A stretch of DNA of 64,000 nt from Massiliimalia sp050943535. GTDB taxonomy: Bacteria > Bacillota > Clostridia > Oscillospirales > Ruminococcaceae. A program made the translations under genes and the position numbers. The stretch spans positions 184,216-248,215 of the forward strand of contig JBMNPJ010000006.1 of the NCBI GenBank assembly GCA_050943535.1, read 5' to 3'. Under the pieces are notes generated by a model. The model made no database searches. It was not told where the DNA came from and saw only the letters and a program-made list of their open reading frames with translations. Numbering within the stretch: position 1 is the stretch's first letter; each line of letters begins with the position of its first letter. Shown here piece by piece: positions 52,621-61,510 of this stretch.

Positions 52621-53157
52621 TTATGGGGCTGGAATTCCGAATCCTGCGGTAATAGGATCTACAAACAATCCAATATGAGAAGGCGTAAAGGTAAACCATA
52701 CAAACAGGACGATCAGAATAAGAATACCGATTACGCCCCATCGGGTAACAGCTGGACGAGTGGACAAAATACTTTTTTGAAGCATTTGGAATGAAACCCA
52801 GTAAGCTGCCGCTACACCCAGGAAGAAAATGGCGATATCCATAAACATAAGGTTTTTCCCTAAAATTCCGGAGTAGGTGTAAAAGACAGTAATAATGACG
52901 CCCATCCCCACCAAAAGGCCAATCAGCTTGGAAAAAGCCAGGTTAGGTAAAGGGCTTTTTGACAGGAAAAATTCGACCAATGTCCAAATTAGAAATGGAG
53001 TAGCTAATAACTTTAAATGCTCCCATGTACTTTCATTGACAGGGCTAAACAAAGCAACCCAGATTTTTTGCCCAGACCAGTCATAGACAAAATGGAGCAG
53101 GGTTCCCACAATTGCCGTAAAGATTAGCCCCAGTGTTTCCAGTTTCCAAATTTTCAT
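52621..53157 (-). CDS. DUF6512-type membrane protein
   Basis: A 178-residue protein with about five membrane helices. SPVNESTWEHLKLLATPFL near residues 38-56 is the most characteristic stretch and recalls DUF6512 proteins. The rest is hydrophobic. No function is known. AAGGAAGGAAG precedes ATG 53157. The orphan RNA promoter starts just inside and beyond its 3' end. Confidence 0.7.
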   Translation of the reverse strand: MKIWKLETLGLIFTAIVGTLLHFVYDWSGQKIWVALFSPVNESTWEHLKLLATPFLIWTLVEFFLSKSPLPNLAFSKLIGLLVGMGVIITVFYTYSGILGKNLMFMDIAIFFLGVAAAYWVSFQMLQKSILSTRPAVTRWGVIGILILIVLFVWFTFTPSHIGLFVDPITAGFGIPAP

Positions 53158-53366
53158 GTCGGATTCTTCCTTCCTTTTCGGATATTCACTTTAGTATATG
53201 CTATGAAAGAGGGGAATATACATAAAATGGCTTCGGACTTAGAAAAAACTCAATGAGAAATGGATAAAATGTCACTAGACCAGACAGAAAAAAAGGGGTA
53301 TGATAGGGGTAACATCATACGAAAATTCCCATTGAATAAAATCTTGAGAAAGGTTGTGTGACATTG

Positions 53367-54782
53367 ATGAAACAGGAAATGAGGGATTCTGATTTTCATT
53401 CTTTAACCATTGCATATATTGGCGGTGGTTCCCGGGGCTGGGCGTGGAACCTGATGGGGGATTTGGCAAGAGAACCTAATTTGGGAGGAACTGTTAGGCT
53501 TTATGATATTGATCGAGAAGCGGCAGAGAAAAACGCAGTGATCGGAAATCGGCTGACCCAATCAGGCGTGGCAGGAAAATGGGATTATCAGGTAGCGGAC
53601 AGTTTGGCAGCAGCATTGGACGGAGCCGATTTTGTGATTATTTCCATTTTGCCGGGAACCTTTGACGAAATGGAATCCGATGTTCATGCACCGGAAGCAT
53701 ACGGCATTTACCAGTCTGTAGGAGATACTGTAGGTCCCGGCGGATTGGTTCGGGCATTGCGCACCATCCCCATGTTTGTCACCATTGGTCAAGCAATTGA
53801 ACAGTTTGCACCTGAAGCATGGGTAATCAATTACACCAATCCTATGAGTCTTTGTGTGCGCACTTTGTACCGGGTATTTCCAAAAATCAAGGCATTTGGA
53901 TGCTGTCATGAAGTGTTTGGTACCCAGAAACTGCTGGCTTTGGCGCTAAAAGAAATTTGTGGGATTGAAGGAGTTCAGCGAAACGAAATCCAGGTGAATG
54001 TGCTGGGAATCAATCATTTTACCTGGCTTGACCGGGCGTCTTATAAAGGGATCGATTTATTCCCGGTTTATGATAAGTTTGTGCAGCGATACAAGGAAAC
54101 CGGATATGTGGAACAGCAGGCAGACCGCAATTGGATGAACGACAGTTTTCGCAGTGCAGAGCGGGTGAAAATGGATTTATTTTCTCATTACGGACTGATT
54201 GCGGCAGCGGGAGACCGTCATCTGGCAGAATTTATGCCAGGCTGGTATCTGAAAAATCCTGAAACGGTGCGGGAATGGAAGTTTGGGCTGACACCGGTTT
54301 CTTGGAGAAAAGAAGATCTGAAAAAGCGTCTGGCAAGAAGCGAACGGCTGGTCAGCGGAGAGGAATCTTTGGCAGCAGAAGCTTCCGGGGAAGAGGGAAT
54401 CCTTTTGATGAAAGCCTTGCTGGGAATGGGGAATTTAATCAGCAACGTGAATATTCCTAACAGAGGACAGATGGGAAACCTGCCTTTGGGTGCTGTCGTG
54501 GAAACCAACGCGTTATTTTCCCGAGACTGCATTGCGCCGGTGATGGCGGGAAGTCTGCCGGAATCGGTGGGAGCACTGGTATCCCGTCATGTGATGAATC
54601 AGGAGACAGTGATGAAAGGCATGATGGAGCAAAACCGGGAAACTCTGTTCTGGGCATTTATGAACGATCCGCTGGTATCTCAGCTGACACCAAAAGATGG
54701 CAGAAAATTGTTCTATCAAATGCTTGAGAATACCCGGAACTATCTTCCGGACTGGATTTTGGAAGGAATTGTTTCAATCTAG
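53367..54782 (+). CDS. lplD: GH4 glycosidase, LplD-type (probable alpha-galacturonidase)
   Basis: A 471-residue NAD- and metal-dependent GH4 enzyme. IAYIGGGSRGW near residue 15 is the nucleotide loop; NYTNPMS (155-161) and CCHEVFGTQKLLA (metal Cys180, His181) are active-site signatures; LGINHFTW follows. The whole pattern closely matches my memory of B. subtilis LplD, a GH4 member described as alpha-galacturonidase with the CHEV motif. Hence pectin-derived galacturonides are the likely substrates. ATG 53367 was chosen; GTG 53358 and TTG 53364 in the same frame are possible. Probably monocistronic. Confidence 0.82.
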   Translation: MKQEMRDSDFHSLTIAYIGGGSRGWAWNLMGDLAREPNLGGTVRLYDIDREAAEKNAVIGNRLTQSGVAGKWDYQVADSLAAALDGADFVIISILPGTFDEMESDVHAPEAYGIYQSVGDTVGPGGLVRALRTIPMFVTIGQAIEQFAPEAWVINYTNPMSLCVRTLYRVFPKIKAFGCCHEVFGTQKLLALALKEICGIEGVQRNEIQVNVLGINHFTWLDRASYKGIDLFPVYDKFVQRYKETGYVEQQADRNWMNDSFRSAERVKMDLFSHYGLIAAAGDRHLAEFMPGWYLKNPETVREWKFGLTPVSWRKEDLKKRLARSERLVSGEESLAAEASGEEGILLMKALLGMGNLISNVNIPNRGQMGNLPLGAVVETNALFSRDCIAPVMAGSLPESVGALVSRHVMNQETVMKGMMEQNRETLFWAFMNDPLVSQLTPKDGRKLFYQMLENTRNYLPDWILEGIVSI

Positions 54783-55119
54783 GAGGCTTCCTTCATCGGG
54801 GTGCTCGTAGTCGCACAACGAACGAAATATGAGCGAAGTGTCATTGGATGCGGCACTGCCCGCTGCAGGTGTGGTCAGCGGACACTGTCCGCCATAAGCC
54901 CACCGGGTAGGACCCGTGGTCAACCGCCTTCGACGCATACTCGATTCGTAAAGCGGAAATCATAGGTTTTTACCACTTAACTAATAGAGTACGAACGTAG
55001 TGTCATTTGTTCCGGTTCTTAGCCGGTGTCTTCGACGAACGCGGTAATAATACTGCTAAGGGTTTCACGCAACAGTCCACTGGACTTTTGCTCTCCTTAA
55101 GAATCCCTAAAAGCAAACT
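54783..55119. repeat. Non-coding region with second copy of the dispersed repeat
   Basis: No gene is seen. ACTAATAGAGTACG (54980-54993), followed 26 bases from its start by TTTGTTCCGGT (55006-55016), aligns without gaps with 43517-43563 at about 33 of 47 positions. A related word, GAGCGAAGTGTCATT, lies near 54832-54846. Several GC-rich hairpins are present. Confidence 0.5.
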
Positions 55120-55158
55120 GACCCGCCTGCAAACATAAAATTTGCAGGCGGGTCTTAT
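55120..55158. terminator. Strong hairpin between convergent genes
   Basis: A 14-bp perfect stem GACCCGCCTGCAAA (55120-55133 with 55141-55154) located 18 bp after the aldo/keto reductase stop. The T-tracts are short. Confidence 0.7.
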
Positions 55159-55172
55159 TAATGAAAACAATT

Positions 55173-56150
55173 TTATTCTGCGACGGTTGCGAAAATCTGA
55201 TCGATTTCTTCCAGCTGTTCTGATGTGAGTTCCCATTCCAAAGCGTGCAGATTCTGTAGCAGTTGGTCAGTGGAAGATACCCCTCCGATGACAGATGTGA
55301 TCTCTGGTTTTCGGCAGAGCCAGTTCATGGTGATTTCGTTGATCGGATGACCGATTTTTGCTCCTAACTGAGACAGTTTTTGTGCTGCACACTGGTATTT
55401 TTCAAAATCAGCTCCTGTGAGCTTTGGATTGGCACTGCGCACATCTTTGGAAGAAATGGCAGCTCCATGCTGGAACCGTCCCATTAAAAGTCCCTGAAAC
55501 AATGGGCTGTAAGGCAGAAAAGCCATCCCATGTTCCCGAACCAGCGGAAACAGTTCCTGTTCGGTGCGGTATGCCAAAGGAATGTTGTGATAGCTCACTG
55601 GATTTCGTTCCAGCATATTGTAAAGCCCCTGTACAGAATCTACCCGGGTCATCTGGTCAAAGGTGAGAATATCCTTTGCAGAAAAGTTAGAAAGTCCTAC
55701 ATAACGGATTTTTCCGCTTTGACGAAGCTGTTCCATCACCTGAGCGGTTTCTTCTAATGGGGTGGCAGGATCTGGCCAATGCAGTTGGTAAAGATCGATG
55801 TAATCGGTTTGCAGCCGTGTTAAGCTGTCGTCAATTTCTTTTAAAATGCTGTTTGGGGTCAGGTCATTGCGGGTGCGGTGCTGGTCATCCCAAAGCAGAC
55901 CGCACTTGGATGCGATGAATACTTTTTCACGTTTTCCGCCTTTTAATGCTTTTCCCAGAACCGTTTCTGCTTTGCCCCATCCATAGACAGGTGCTACATC
56001 GAAAAAGTTAATTCCATGGTCTATGGCTGTGTGTACAATTCGGACTGCAGTTTGTTCGTCGCTGGTATCCCAGTCGCCTCCAAAGTTCCAGCAGCCGATT
56101 CCCATAGCGGACAATTGTTCCGGAATTCGTTTTGCTTGTTTGTAGATCAT
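55173..56150 (-). CDS. Aldo/keto reductase
   Basis: A 325-residue NADPH-dependent oxidoreductase without the ferredoxin domain of the two at 12-14 kb. GIGCWNFGG, FFDVAPVYGWGKAETVLG (catalytic Asp, Tyr), IASKCGL, DYIDLYQLHWPDP (catalytic His) and IGGVSSTDQL are standard. It resembles the sugar-aldehyde group. ATG 56150 follows AAGGAGGAAAG. A LacI-type operator lies 70 bp upstream, identical to the one in front of the adjacent LacI gene, so this gene is probably controlled by it. Confidence 0.9.
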   Translation of the reverse strand: MIYKQAKRIPEQLSAMGIGCWNFGGDWDTSDEQTAVRIVHTAIDHGINFFDVAPVYGWGKAETVLGKALKGGKREKVFIASKCGLLWDDQHRTRNDLTPNSILKEIDDSLTRLQTDYIDLYQLHWPDPATPLEETAQVMEQLRQSGKIRYVGLSNFSAKDILTFDQMTRVDSVQGLYNMLERNPVSYHNIPLAYRTEQELFPLVREHGMAFLPYSPLFQGLLMGRFQHGAAISSKDVRSANPKLTGADFEKYQCAAQKLSQLGAKIGHPINEITMNWLCRKPEITSVIGGVSSTDQLLQNLHALEWELTSEQLEEIDQIFATVAE

Positions 56151-56219
56151 ATGTGCTTTCCTCCTTAATAGGTGATTAAAATAAATAAAGAGAGATAGGA
56201 TGTGCCTGTTCAAGAAAAA

Positions 56220-56231
56220 GGGAACGTTCCC
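56220..56231. promoter_or_regulatory. LacI-type operator upstream of the aldo/keto reductase
   Basis: GGGAACGTTCCC is a perfect 12-bp palindrome 70 bp before the reductase start. A 17-base block, TTTGTGGGAACGTTCCC, is identical (in inverted orientation) to the site at 57301. Confidence 0.8.
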
Positions 56232-56242
56232 ACAAACTCAGG

Positions 56243-56275
56243 AAAAAAACCATCCAATGCTATCGGATGGGCTTT
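56243..56275 (-). terminator. Terminator overlapping the lacI-type stop codon
   Basis: CCATCC/GGATGG (56250-56255 with 56265-56270), followed on the minus strand by a T-run. The TAG stop at 56260-56262 lies in the loop. Confidence 0.7.
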
Positions 56276-57279
56276 TTTTCGGAACCTTTGCAGATGATTT
56301 CAAACCGAACGGTACAAACAGAAGGTGCTGCATCCGGTGACTGAATCCGCCGGAGTAAAAGATCCATGGCTTTTCGTCCCATTTCTACAGGATCCCGGGC
56401 AATACAGCTGTAGGAATAACCGATTAAATCCAAAACGTCGATCCGGTCAATTCCCATCAAAGCTAAATCCACACCCAGTACCTTTCCCAGTTCGTGAGCG
56501 GCTTTAATGACTCCCAGGGTGGTGTTATTGTTACAGGTGACCACTGCGTCCAGAGGATCCTGGCGGGCGAAGATCTGTTTTGCCAGCTGATAGGCGGTTT
56601 CTGTTTGGAAATTTCCTTCATAAATTCTGTCTTGGGGAATGGAAAGTCCGTGATCTTTCATGCACTGACAGAATCCGTGAAACCGATCTCTGCCGATTTT
56701 CAACTGAAGATCTCCGGTAATCACTCCAATTTTTCGGTTTCCTGCCTGGATCAAAGTTTGCGTGGCAGCATAGGCACCTCCCATATTGTTAAAAAATACC
56801 CCATCATACTGGGTATCCTTCACAGTACGGTCTACCATGACAATGGGAACCTGAAGTTTTTCCAGCTGTTCTTTCAGATGTTTGGCAGCATCCGGCTGAG
56901 AATAATCGGTGGCAGGAGTCATAATCACCCCTCTGACCCGCTGGCTTTTCAGCATTTCCAATACTTTGGATTCTTTTTCTGCCTGATTGTCCGTGTTGGA
57001 ATAAATCATGGTGAGCCCCAATGGATCGGCAACTTGAGAGATGCCCCGGACAATATCAGTGAAAAAGTAATTGTCCATTTCAGGGATTACAATCCCGATG
57101 GTATTGGTCTCTTTTCGAGGCAGATTTTGGGCAGAGGCAGAGGGCTGATATCCGTAACGTTCTATGACAGACTGAATCTTTTTGCGGGTATCCTCATTCA
57201 CATAGCCGGTATTGGTCAATACACGGGAAACCGTAGATTTGGAAACACCTGCCAGTGCGGCAATATCTTTAATGGTCAT
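56260..57279 (-). CDS. LacI-family transcriptional regulator
   Basis: A 339-residue regulator. The N-terminal LacI helix-turn-helix, MTIKDIAALAGVSKSTVSRV, is followed by the hinge and the periplasmic-binding-protein-like effector domain (about 60-335; NTIGIVIPEMDNYFF, GVIMTPATDYS). ATG 57279 follows AGGAGGTGAGG. Two identical operators, one in its own leader and one before the aldo/keto reductase gene, imply autoregulation and control of that gene. The effector is unknown; the fucosidase upstream is a possible link. Confidence 0.92.
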   Translation of the reverse strand: MTIKDIAALAGVSKSTVSRVLTNTGYVNEDTRKKIQSVIERYGYQPSASAQNLPRKETNTIGIVIPEMDNYFFTDIVRGISQVADPLGLTMIYSNTDNQAEKESKVLEMLKSQRVRGVIMTPATDYSQPDAAKHLKEQLEKLQVPIVMVDRTVKDTQYDGVFFNNMGGAYAATQTLIQAGNRKIGVITGDLQLKIGRDRFHGFCQCMKDHGLSIPQDRIYEGNFQTETAYQLAKQIFARQDPLDAVVTCNNNTTLGVIKAAHELGKVLGVDLALMGIDRIDVLDLIGYSYSCIARDPVEMGRKAMDLLLRRIQSPDAAPSVCTVRFEIICKGSEKKPIR

Positions 57280-57300
57280 GACCTCACCTCCTGAATTTGT

Positions 57301-57312
57301 GGGAACGTTCCC
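57301..57312. promoter_or_regulatory. LacI-type operator at the regulator's own promoter
   Basis: GGGAACGTTCCC, perfect palindrome, 22 bp upstream of the start codon; same 17-base block as the site at 56220. Confidence 0.85.
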
Positions 57313-57369
57313 CTAACAAACATTACTATAACACACAAGACGGCAAAATGCAATAGGAAAATGGATGAA

Positions 57370-57417
57370 AATAAAAAACAGAAAAAGAAGTTCATCACAA
57401 AACTCCTTTTTCTGTTT
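57370..57417 (-). terminator. Terminator of the GH29 gene
   Basis: AAACAGAAAAAG with GAGTT pairs with AACTTC and TTTTTCTGTTT (57401-57417 with 57376-57392), followed by T-run on the minus strand. Confidence 0.7.
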
Positions 57418-57460
57418 CTTGTAGGTTATTCTGCCTTGACAGAAAAATTTACCGAAAAGA

Positions 57461-58777
57461 TCAGTCTTTTAAGGTGACCTCAATAACAGTATCGGTAGAA
57501 TTGGGCAGTGCTGGGTCTGGACCCAGAGAAACAAAGACAATGTCAGGATAGTTGTTGGTGATCCATCCGCTGTCAATTTTCAGTTCTGCGCCGGTTTCCA
57601 AAAGACGGATGCGTTCCACCTGATCTTTGAAAATGCCAGTTAAAGGAATAAATCCGATCTGGGGTTCCATTACATGGTAATACAGCTTATTGCCTTTTTG
57701 GGTAATGCGTCCATAGTCCGGTTTTGGAATGTCACTGCCGCAGCATCCGTAGATGCTTTCGCCGTTACCGTGCATCCATTGACCGATTCCGCGGAGAATT
57801 TCCAAAGATTCTTTCGGGATGTTGCCTCTGGCATCCGGTCCTACATTTAAAATCATGTTTCCGTTTTTGCTGACGCATTCTACCAGTTTTTTGACAATCA
57901 TATCAGAAGACTTAAAGAATTTATCGGTAGCATGGTATCCCCAGTTGTTGTTCATAGTAATGCAGGCTTCCCAAACCACTTTATTGCCGTTTTCATCCCG
58001 GATTCCCTGCGGTGGTATAATCTGTTCTGGGCTGACAAAATCTCCGGAGAATTCAGAAGGATTTGCAGTTACCAGGCTGCCGAATCCTTCACCGCTTACT
58101 TCCAGACGGTTATCCATCAAAACATGGGGCTGGTACTGGCGGATCATACGAACCAGTTCGGTAGCTTTCCAAGCTTCTCCACGCAAATCGTCGTAGGAAA
58201 AGTCAAACCAGAACAGATCTACCTGACCATAGTTGGTGCACAGTTCCTTAACCTGACCATGAAGGTATTCCAAGTAGCGTTCAAAATGGTGTTCTTTTCC
58301 TTCCCATGCCTTATTGTTACGCATAGGATGCTGTTTATCACCATAGGCAGGATAGTCAGGATGGTGCCAGTCCAGAAGGGAATAGTAAAAACCAATTTTA
58401 ATTCCTTCTGCCCGGAAGGCATCCACATATTCCCGGATTAAATCCCGTCCGCATGGGGTATTGGTGGATTTGTAGTCGGTCAGTTTGCTGTCGAACAAAC
58501 AGAAACCGTCATGATGTTTGGTGGTCATAACTGCATAGCGTATACCAGCTTCTTTTGCAGCCTTTGCCCAAGCTTTTGGATCATAGTCTACAGGGTTAAA
58601 TTCCTGGAAGAAGGGGAGATATTCTTCTTCTGGCATTTCTTCTACACTGCGCACCCATTCGCCTCTAGCAGGAATCGCATACAATCCCCAATGAATAAAC
58701 ATACCAAAACGGTCATTGACAAACCAGCTGACCTTTTTATTGTATGCTTCTCGATCAAATTCATATGAATTACTCAT
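57461..58777 (-). CDS. Alpha-L-fucosidase (GH29)
   Basis: A 438-residue GH29 enzyme, no signal peptide, so cytoplasmic. RFGMFIHWGLYAIPARGEW, TTKHHDGFCLFDS and SLLDWHHPDY are GH29 signatures; the nucleophile is predicted as Asp192 in LFWFDFSY. MILNVGPDARGNIP is another hallmark. It releases fucose from mucin- or milk-type glycans after uptake. A C-terminal beta-domain (about 345-438) is present. It lies upstream of the LacI regulator but a terminator and operator separate them. Confidence 0.93.
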   Translation of the reverse strand: MSNSYEFDREAYNKKVSWFVNDRFGMFIHWGLYAIPARGEWVRSVEEMPEEEYLPFFQEFNPVDYDPKAWAKAAKEAGIRYAVMTTKHHDGFCLFDSKLTDYKSTNTPCGRDLIREYVDAFRAEGIKIGFYYSLLDWHHPDYPAYGDKQHPMRNNKAWEGKEHHFERYLEYLHGQVKELCTNYGQVDLFWFDFSYDDLRGEAWKATELVRMIRQYQPHVLMDNRLEVSGEGFGSLVTANPSEFSGDFVSPEQIIPPQGIRDENGNKVVWEACITMNNNWGYHATDKFFKSSDMIVKKLVECVSKNGNMILNVGPDARGNIPKESLEILRGIGQWMHGNGESIYGCCGSDIPKPDYGRITQKGNKLYYHVMEPQIGFIPLTGIFKDQVERIRLLETGAELKIDSGWITNNYPDIVFVSLGPDPALPNSTDTVIEVTLKD

Positions 58778-58903
58778 GATATCACGCTCTTTCAGTTGAA
58801 TTTCTTAGAAAGTCTTACTGCATGAATCATAGCACAGGAAAAAAACAGAAACAAGATATCAAAGTAACAGAAAATTATTTTTTTCTTTGTGAAATATTAC
58901 AAT

Positions 58904-58964
58904 AAAAACCGGCAGGTTTGTTTTCACTTTTTTTAAAAGCATCGGTGAAAACAAACCTGCCGGT
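58904..58964 (-). terminator. Terminator of the CBS-domain gene
   Basis: A 20-bp perfect stem (58945-58964 with 58908-58927) begins 5 bp after the stop, followed by TTTTTATT on the minus strand. Confidence 0.92.
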
Positions 58965-58969
58965 AAACA

Positions 58970-59434
58970 TCACTGTTGTTGAGACTGTCGAAGAAAGGAA
59001 TTTCGAGGGGAAGAGTTGACGGAAAGCTCTTTTCCGTTGGCTTTTTTATAAAGATATTCCAAAATTGCTTTTCGGGTAATAATGCCGATAAACATTCCCC
59101 GGTCGTCTACAACTGGTACAAAGTTTTGAATCAATGTCTGCGAAACCAAATCATCCATATTGGTATGTACAGAAATTGGTTCTGTGTGAACTCTTCGGGG
59201 AACTTTGGAGATCGGGAAATTTTCCGCAGCTTTCAGATTCAGCAAAAAGCGGTTTTTTATGGTCCATAAAAGATCACCTTCTGTCAAAATGCCTGCAAAT
59301 CCCCCATCACGGTGAATGACGGGAATAGCGGAATAGCGGTGGTGTTCCATTTTTTCCAGAGCCTGGCGAACTGTAAAATCGGAATACAGATATGCCACTT
59401 TTGTTTTGGGTGTGATAAATAGCAAGATGTTCAT
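58970..59434 (-). CDS. CBS-domain protein (tandem CBS pair)
   Basis: A 154-residue protein made almost wholly of two CBS motifs (YSAIPVIHRDGGFAGILTEGDL and FVPVVDDRGMFIGIITRKAI). CBS pairs bind adenine nucleotides such as AMP or c-di-AMP; CbpB-like single-pair proteins regulate partners in Firmicutes. No catalytic domain is attached. ATG 59434 was chosen because AGGAG lies eight bases upstream; ATG 59440 is too close to it. Confidence 0.88.
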   Translation of the reverse strand: MNILLFITPKTKVAYLYSDFTVRQALEKMEHHRYSAIPVIHRDGGFAGILTEGDLLWTIKNRFLLNLKAAENFPISKVPRRVHTEPISVHTNMDDLVSQTLIQNFVPVVDDRGMFIGIITRKAILEYLYKKANGKELSVNSSPRNSFLRQSQQQ

Positions 59435-59595
59435 AATCATGTCTCCTGGAATTTTATGTTAATCTAAAACGTGTCTAACTTACTGTCTTTATCATACTAT
59501 AATGGAATGAACCGCTTGTAACAAAGAGGCAAACAGATTGTGAAAATCTTTCTTTTCATATAGCTGAATCCAGAGGAGGGAACCTTTATGGATTG

Positions 59596-60426
59596 TTACT
59601 TTTGCTTTTCGGTTCCCCGGTATTCTTTTGGAGTAAGACCAGTATTCTTTTTAAAAATTTGTGTAAAGTAAGATGGAGAAGAAAATCCTACGATTTCTGC
59701 AATTTGGGAAAGGGAATAGTCCGTATTGCCCAGAAGCATTTTGCTTTCGGTGATGCGTCGGTCAATCAGATATTGAATAGGCGAAATACCGAATGCCTGC
59801 TTAAAGGAGTGTGACAGATGAAATTTATTGATATGTACCTGACCTGCCAATAAATCTAAAGATACATTTTCTCGAAAATGAGTATCTAGATATTGTTTTA
59901 CAGCAATAATTTCAATTCCTGCCCGTCCAGAGGAAAGAACAGAAAAACGCAGATCAGAATAACGGATCATATTAATTAAAATCAGTTCTAAAATGTTCTG
60001 GCACACAAGCTGATATCCCCAAGAATGTTCTGCCGTTTCTTGGTAAAGGATTTGAAAGTAAAACTTGAGATCTTTTCGGCGAGATTGATAATTGTGGAGG
60101 TAATAGGGGATGTTTTCCTCGCTTTGGAAGAAACAGCTCAATCCCTCTACAGCCAGTACAAAAAAGAGGAAATCTTCGTTTTGTTCCAAAATTTCAATTC
60201 CTGAAATTTCCGGATGCAGCAAAAGAATATCATCTTCTGTTACGGGTACTTTTTCTCCCTGAAGCAGAAAGGTCGCTTTTCCGCTGGCAATATAAAACAG
60301 TTCAGAAACATTTGGTTTTTGAACCACAGTCTTCCAGTTTTCGGAGCGGGGATAATAGTCATTGATTGCAAGGAGCTTCACTTCCAAATTTTGTTTTAAC
60401 AGGATGTCATGATTTTCAGAATTCAT
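59596..60426 (-). CDS. AraC-family transcriptional regulator
   Basis: A 276-residue regulator with N-terminal cupin-like domain (about 30-150) and C-terminal AraC domain (about 175-272; VSLDLLAGQVHINKFHLSHS, IAEIVGFSSPSYFTQIFKK, TGLTPKEYR). AGGTG precedes ATG 60426. It has no divergent transporter neighbour; the fucosidase and CBS genes downstream are candidates, not evident targets. Confidence 0.9.
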   Translation of the reverse strand: MNSENHDILLKQNLEVKLLAINDYYPRSENWKTVVQKPNVSELFYIASGKATFLLQGEKVPVTEDDILLLHPEISGIEILEQNEDFLFFVLAVEGLSCFFQSEENIPYYLHNYQSRRKDLKFYFQILYQETAEHSWGYQLVCQNILELILINMIRYSDLRFSVLSSGRAGIEIIAVKQYLDTHFRENVSLDLLAGQVHINKFHLSHSFKQAFGISPIQYLIDRRITESKMLLGNTDYSLSQIAEIVGFSSPSYFTQIFKKNTGLTPKEYRGTEKQK

Positions 60427-60634
60427 AAGATTTCACCTGCCTTTTAGTAATCTTGCGGATTACTATACATATTATATCTCTTTTTTGCTTTATATGCAAT
60501 ATAAATAATTTTAAATTTTGACATAAACAGAAATTATTGATAATATGATATAGTTTTAAACTGTTATCGCATTAAAATGTAAAATTATTTGCAAGAATAT
60601 CACAAGATATATAAAGAATAACGCAAGAAAAAGG
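60427..60634. other. AT-rich spacer upstream of the AraC gene
   Basis: No gene is seen; it holds the AraC promoter region. The orphan RNA unit starts immediately to the right. Confidence 0.4.
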
Positions 60635-60663
60635 TTGAAAAAATTTTTTTGTAACCGTATAAT
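60635..60663 (+). promoter_or_regulatory. Promoter of an orphan small RNA
   Basis: TTGAAA (60635-60640), 17-bp spacer, TATAAT (60658-60663). Confidence 0.8.
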
Positions 60664-60669
60664 AAAGAA

Positions 60670-60812
60670 AAGAACAAATGGTATGATCTACCAATAAAAT
60701 TGCCGATTTTGTTTTGGCAAATAAATGATGAATACTTCTATTTTCTATTTCTTCATAACCCCCTGAGTCCCCGTTGTCTCCCCCCGACAACGGGGACTCC
60801 CTTTTCTTTTTG
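60670..60812 (+). ncRNA. Candidate small RNA with C-rich loop
   Basis: An orphan unit of about 140 nt with a promoter, no gene, and a strong terminator. It holds two small hairpins (TGGTA-TGATC-TACCA at 60679-60693; TTGCC...GGCAA at 60700-60720) and unpaired ACCCCCT. The terminator has a 14-bp perfect stem (60765-60778 with 60786-60799) and a loop TCCCCCC. C-rich loops in Gram-positive small RNAs bind Shine-Dalgarno sequences (GGAGG). No protein start with a ribosome-binding site is seen in it. Confidence 0.6.
60765..60812 (+). terminator. Terminator of the orphan small RNA
   Basis: A 14-bp perfect stem with a C-rich loop, followed by CCTTTTCTTTTTG. Confidence 0.8.
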
Positions 60813-60822
60813 TCAAAAAAGA

Positions 60823-60851
60823 AAGACATTTCTGTGTTTTTATGATATAAT
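60823..60851 (+). promoter_or_regulatory. Promoter of the DUF1349 gene
   Basis: AAGACA (60823-60828), 17-bp spacer, TATAAT (60846-60851) preceded by TGA (extended -10). Confidence 0.65.
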
Positions 60852-60902
60852 ACAACTAAATAAACAGCGATATCAAATTTTTAGGAATTGAGGTACAGCA
60901 AC

Positions 60903-61493
60903 ATGTTTACATTTGATCCTACCAAAGCAGAATGGAAAAATCCACCGGAAGAATCTGTTGTTACTCCAGATAAAGTGGTGATTACCACACAGCCGGTGAC
61001 CGATTTGTGGCAGAGAAGTTATTACGGTTTTCAGCATGACAATGGGACCATGCTGCTTTTGCCTACTACAGAGCAGTATTTTTCCTTTACCGTGCGGACT
61101 GATTTTGACAGTACTGCTCGCTTTGATCAGTGCGGCGTGGTGATTTACCAGGATAGCGATAACTGGTTTAAAGCTTCTATTGAGCGGGAAAACAGTGAAA
61201 TTCAAAGATTGGGCAGCGTAGTGACTAATCACGGATATTCTGACTGGGCAACTGCGGATATTCCGGCTGAGATTAATACTATGTATTATCGGTTGAGCCG
61301 AAGAGAAGACGACTATTGCATTGAACAGTCTGTGGACGGAAAACATTTTCAGCAGATGCGTATTTTCCACCTGTTTGAAGGCAAAGGGGAAATTTATTTT
61401 GGCTTGTATGCCTGCAGTCCTACAGAAGCTTCTTTCCACGCAACCTTTACAGAAATGAGCGTTACAGAATGTGTGTGGGAAATTGACGTTTAA
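60903..61493 (+). CDS. DUF1349 concanavalin-like protein
   Basis: A 196-residue protein: DLWQRSYYGFQHDNG, FDQCGVVIYQDSDNWFKASIE and YACSPTEASFHATFTEM form the DUF1349 beta-sandwich pattern, related to YesU-like carbohydrate-acting proteins. Catalysis is unproven; it could bind or process a sugar. No signal peptide is seen. It is independent of its neighbours, bounded by its own promoter and terminator. Confidence 0.88.
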   Translation: MFTFDPTKAEWKNPPEESVVTPDKVVITTQPVTDLWQRSYYGFQHDNGTMLLLPTTEQYFSFTVRTDFDSTARFDQCGVVIYQDSDNWFKASIERENSEIQRLGSVVTNHGYSDWATADIPAEINTMYYRLSRREDDYCIEQSVDGKHFQQMRIFHLFEGKGEIYFGLYACSPTEASFHATFTEMSVTECVWEIDV

Positions 61494-61510
61494 CTTTGTA
61501 TGATAAAATA

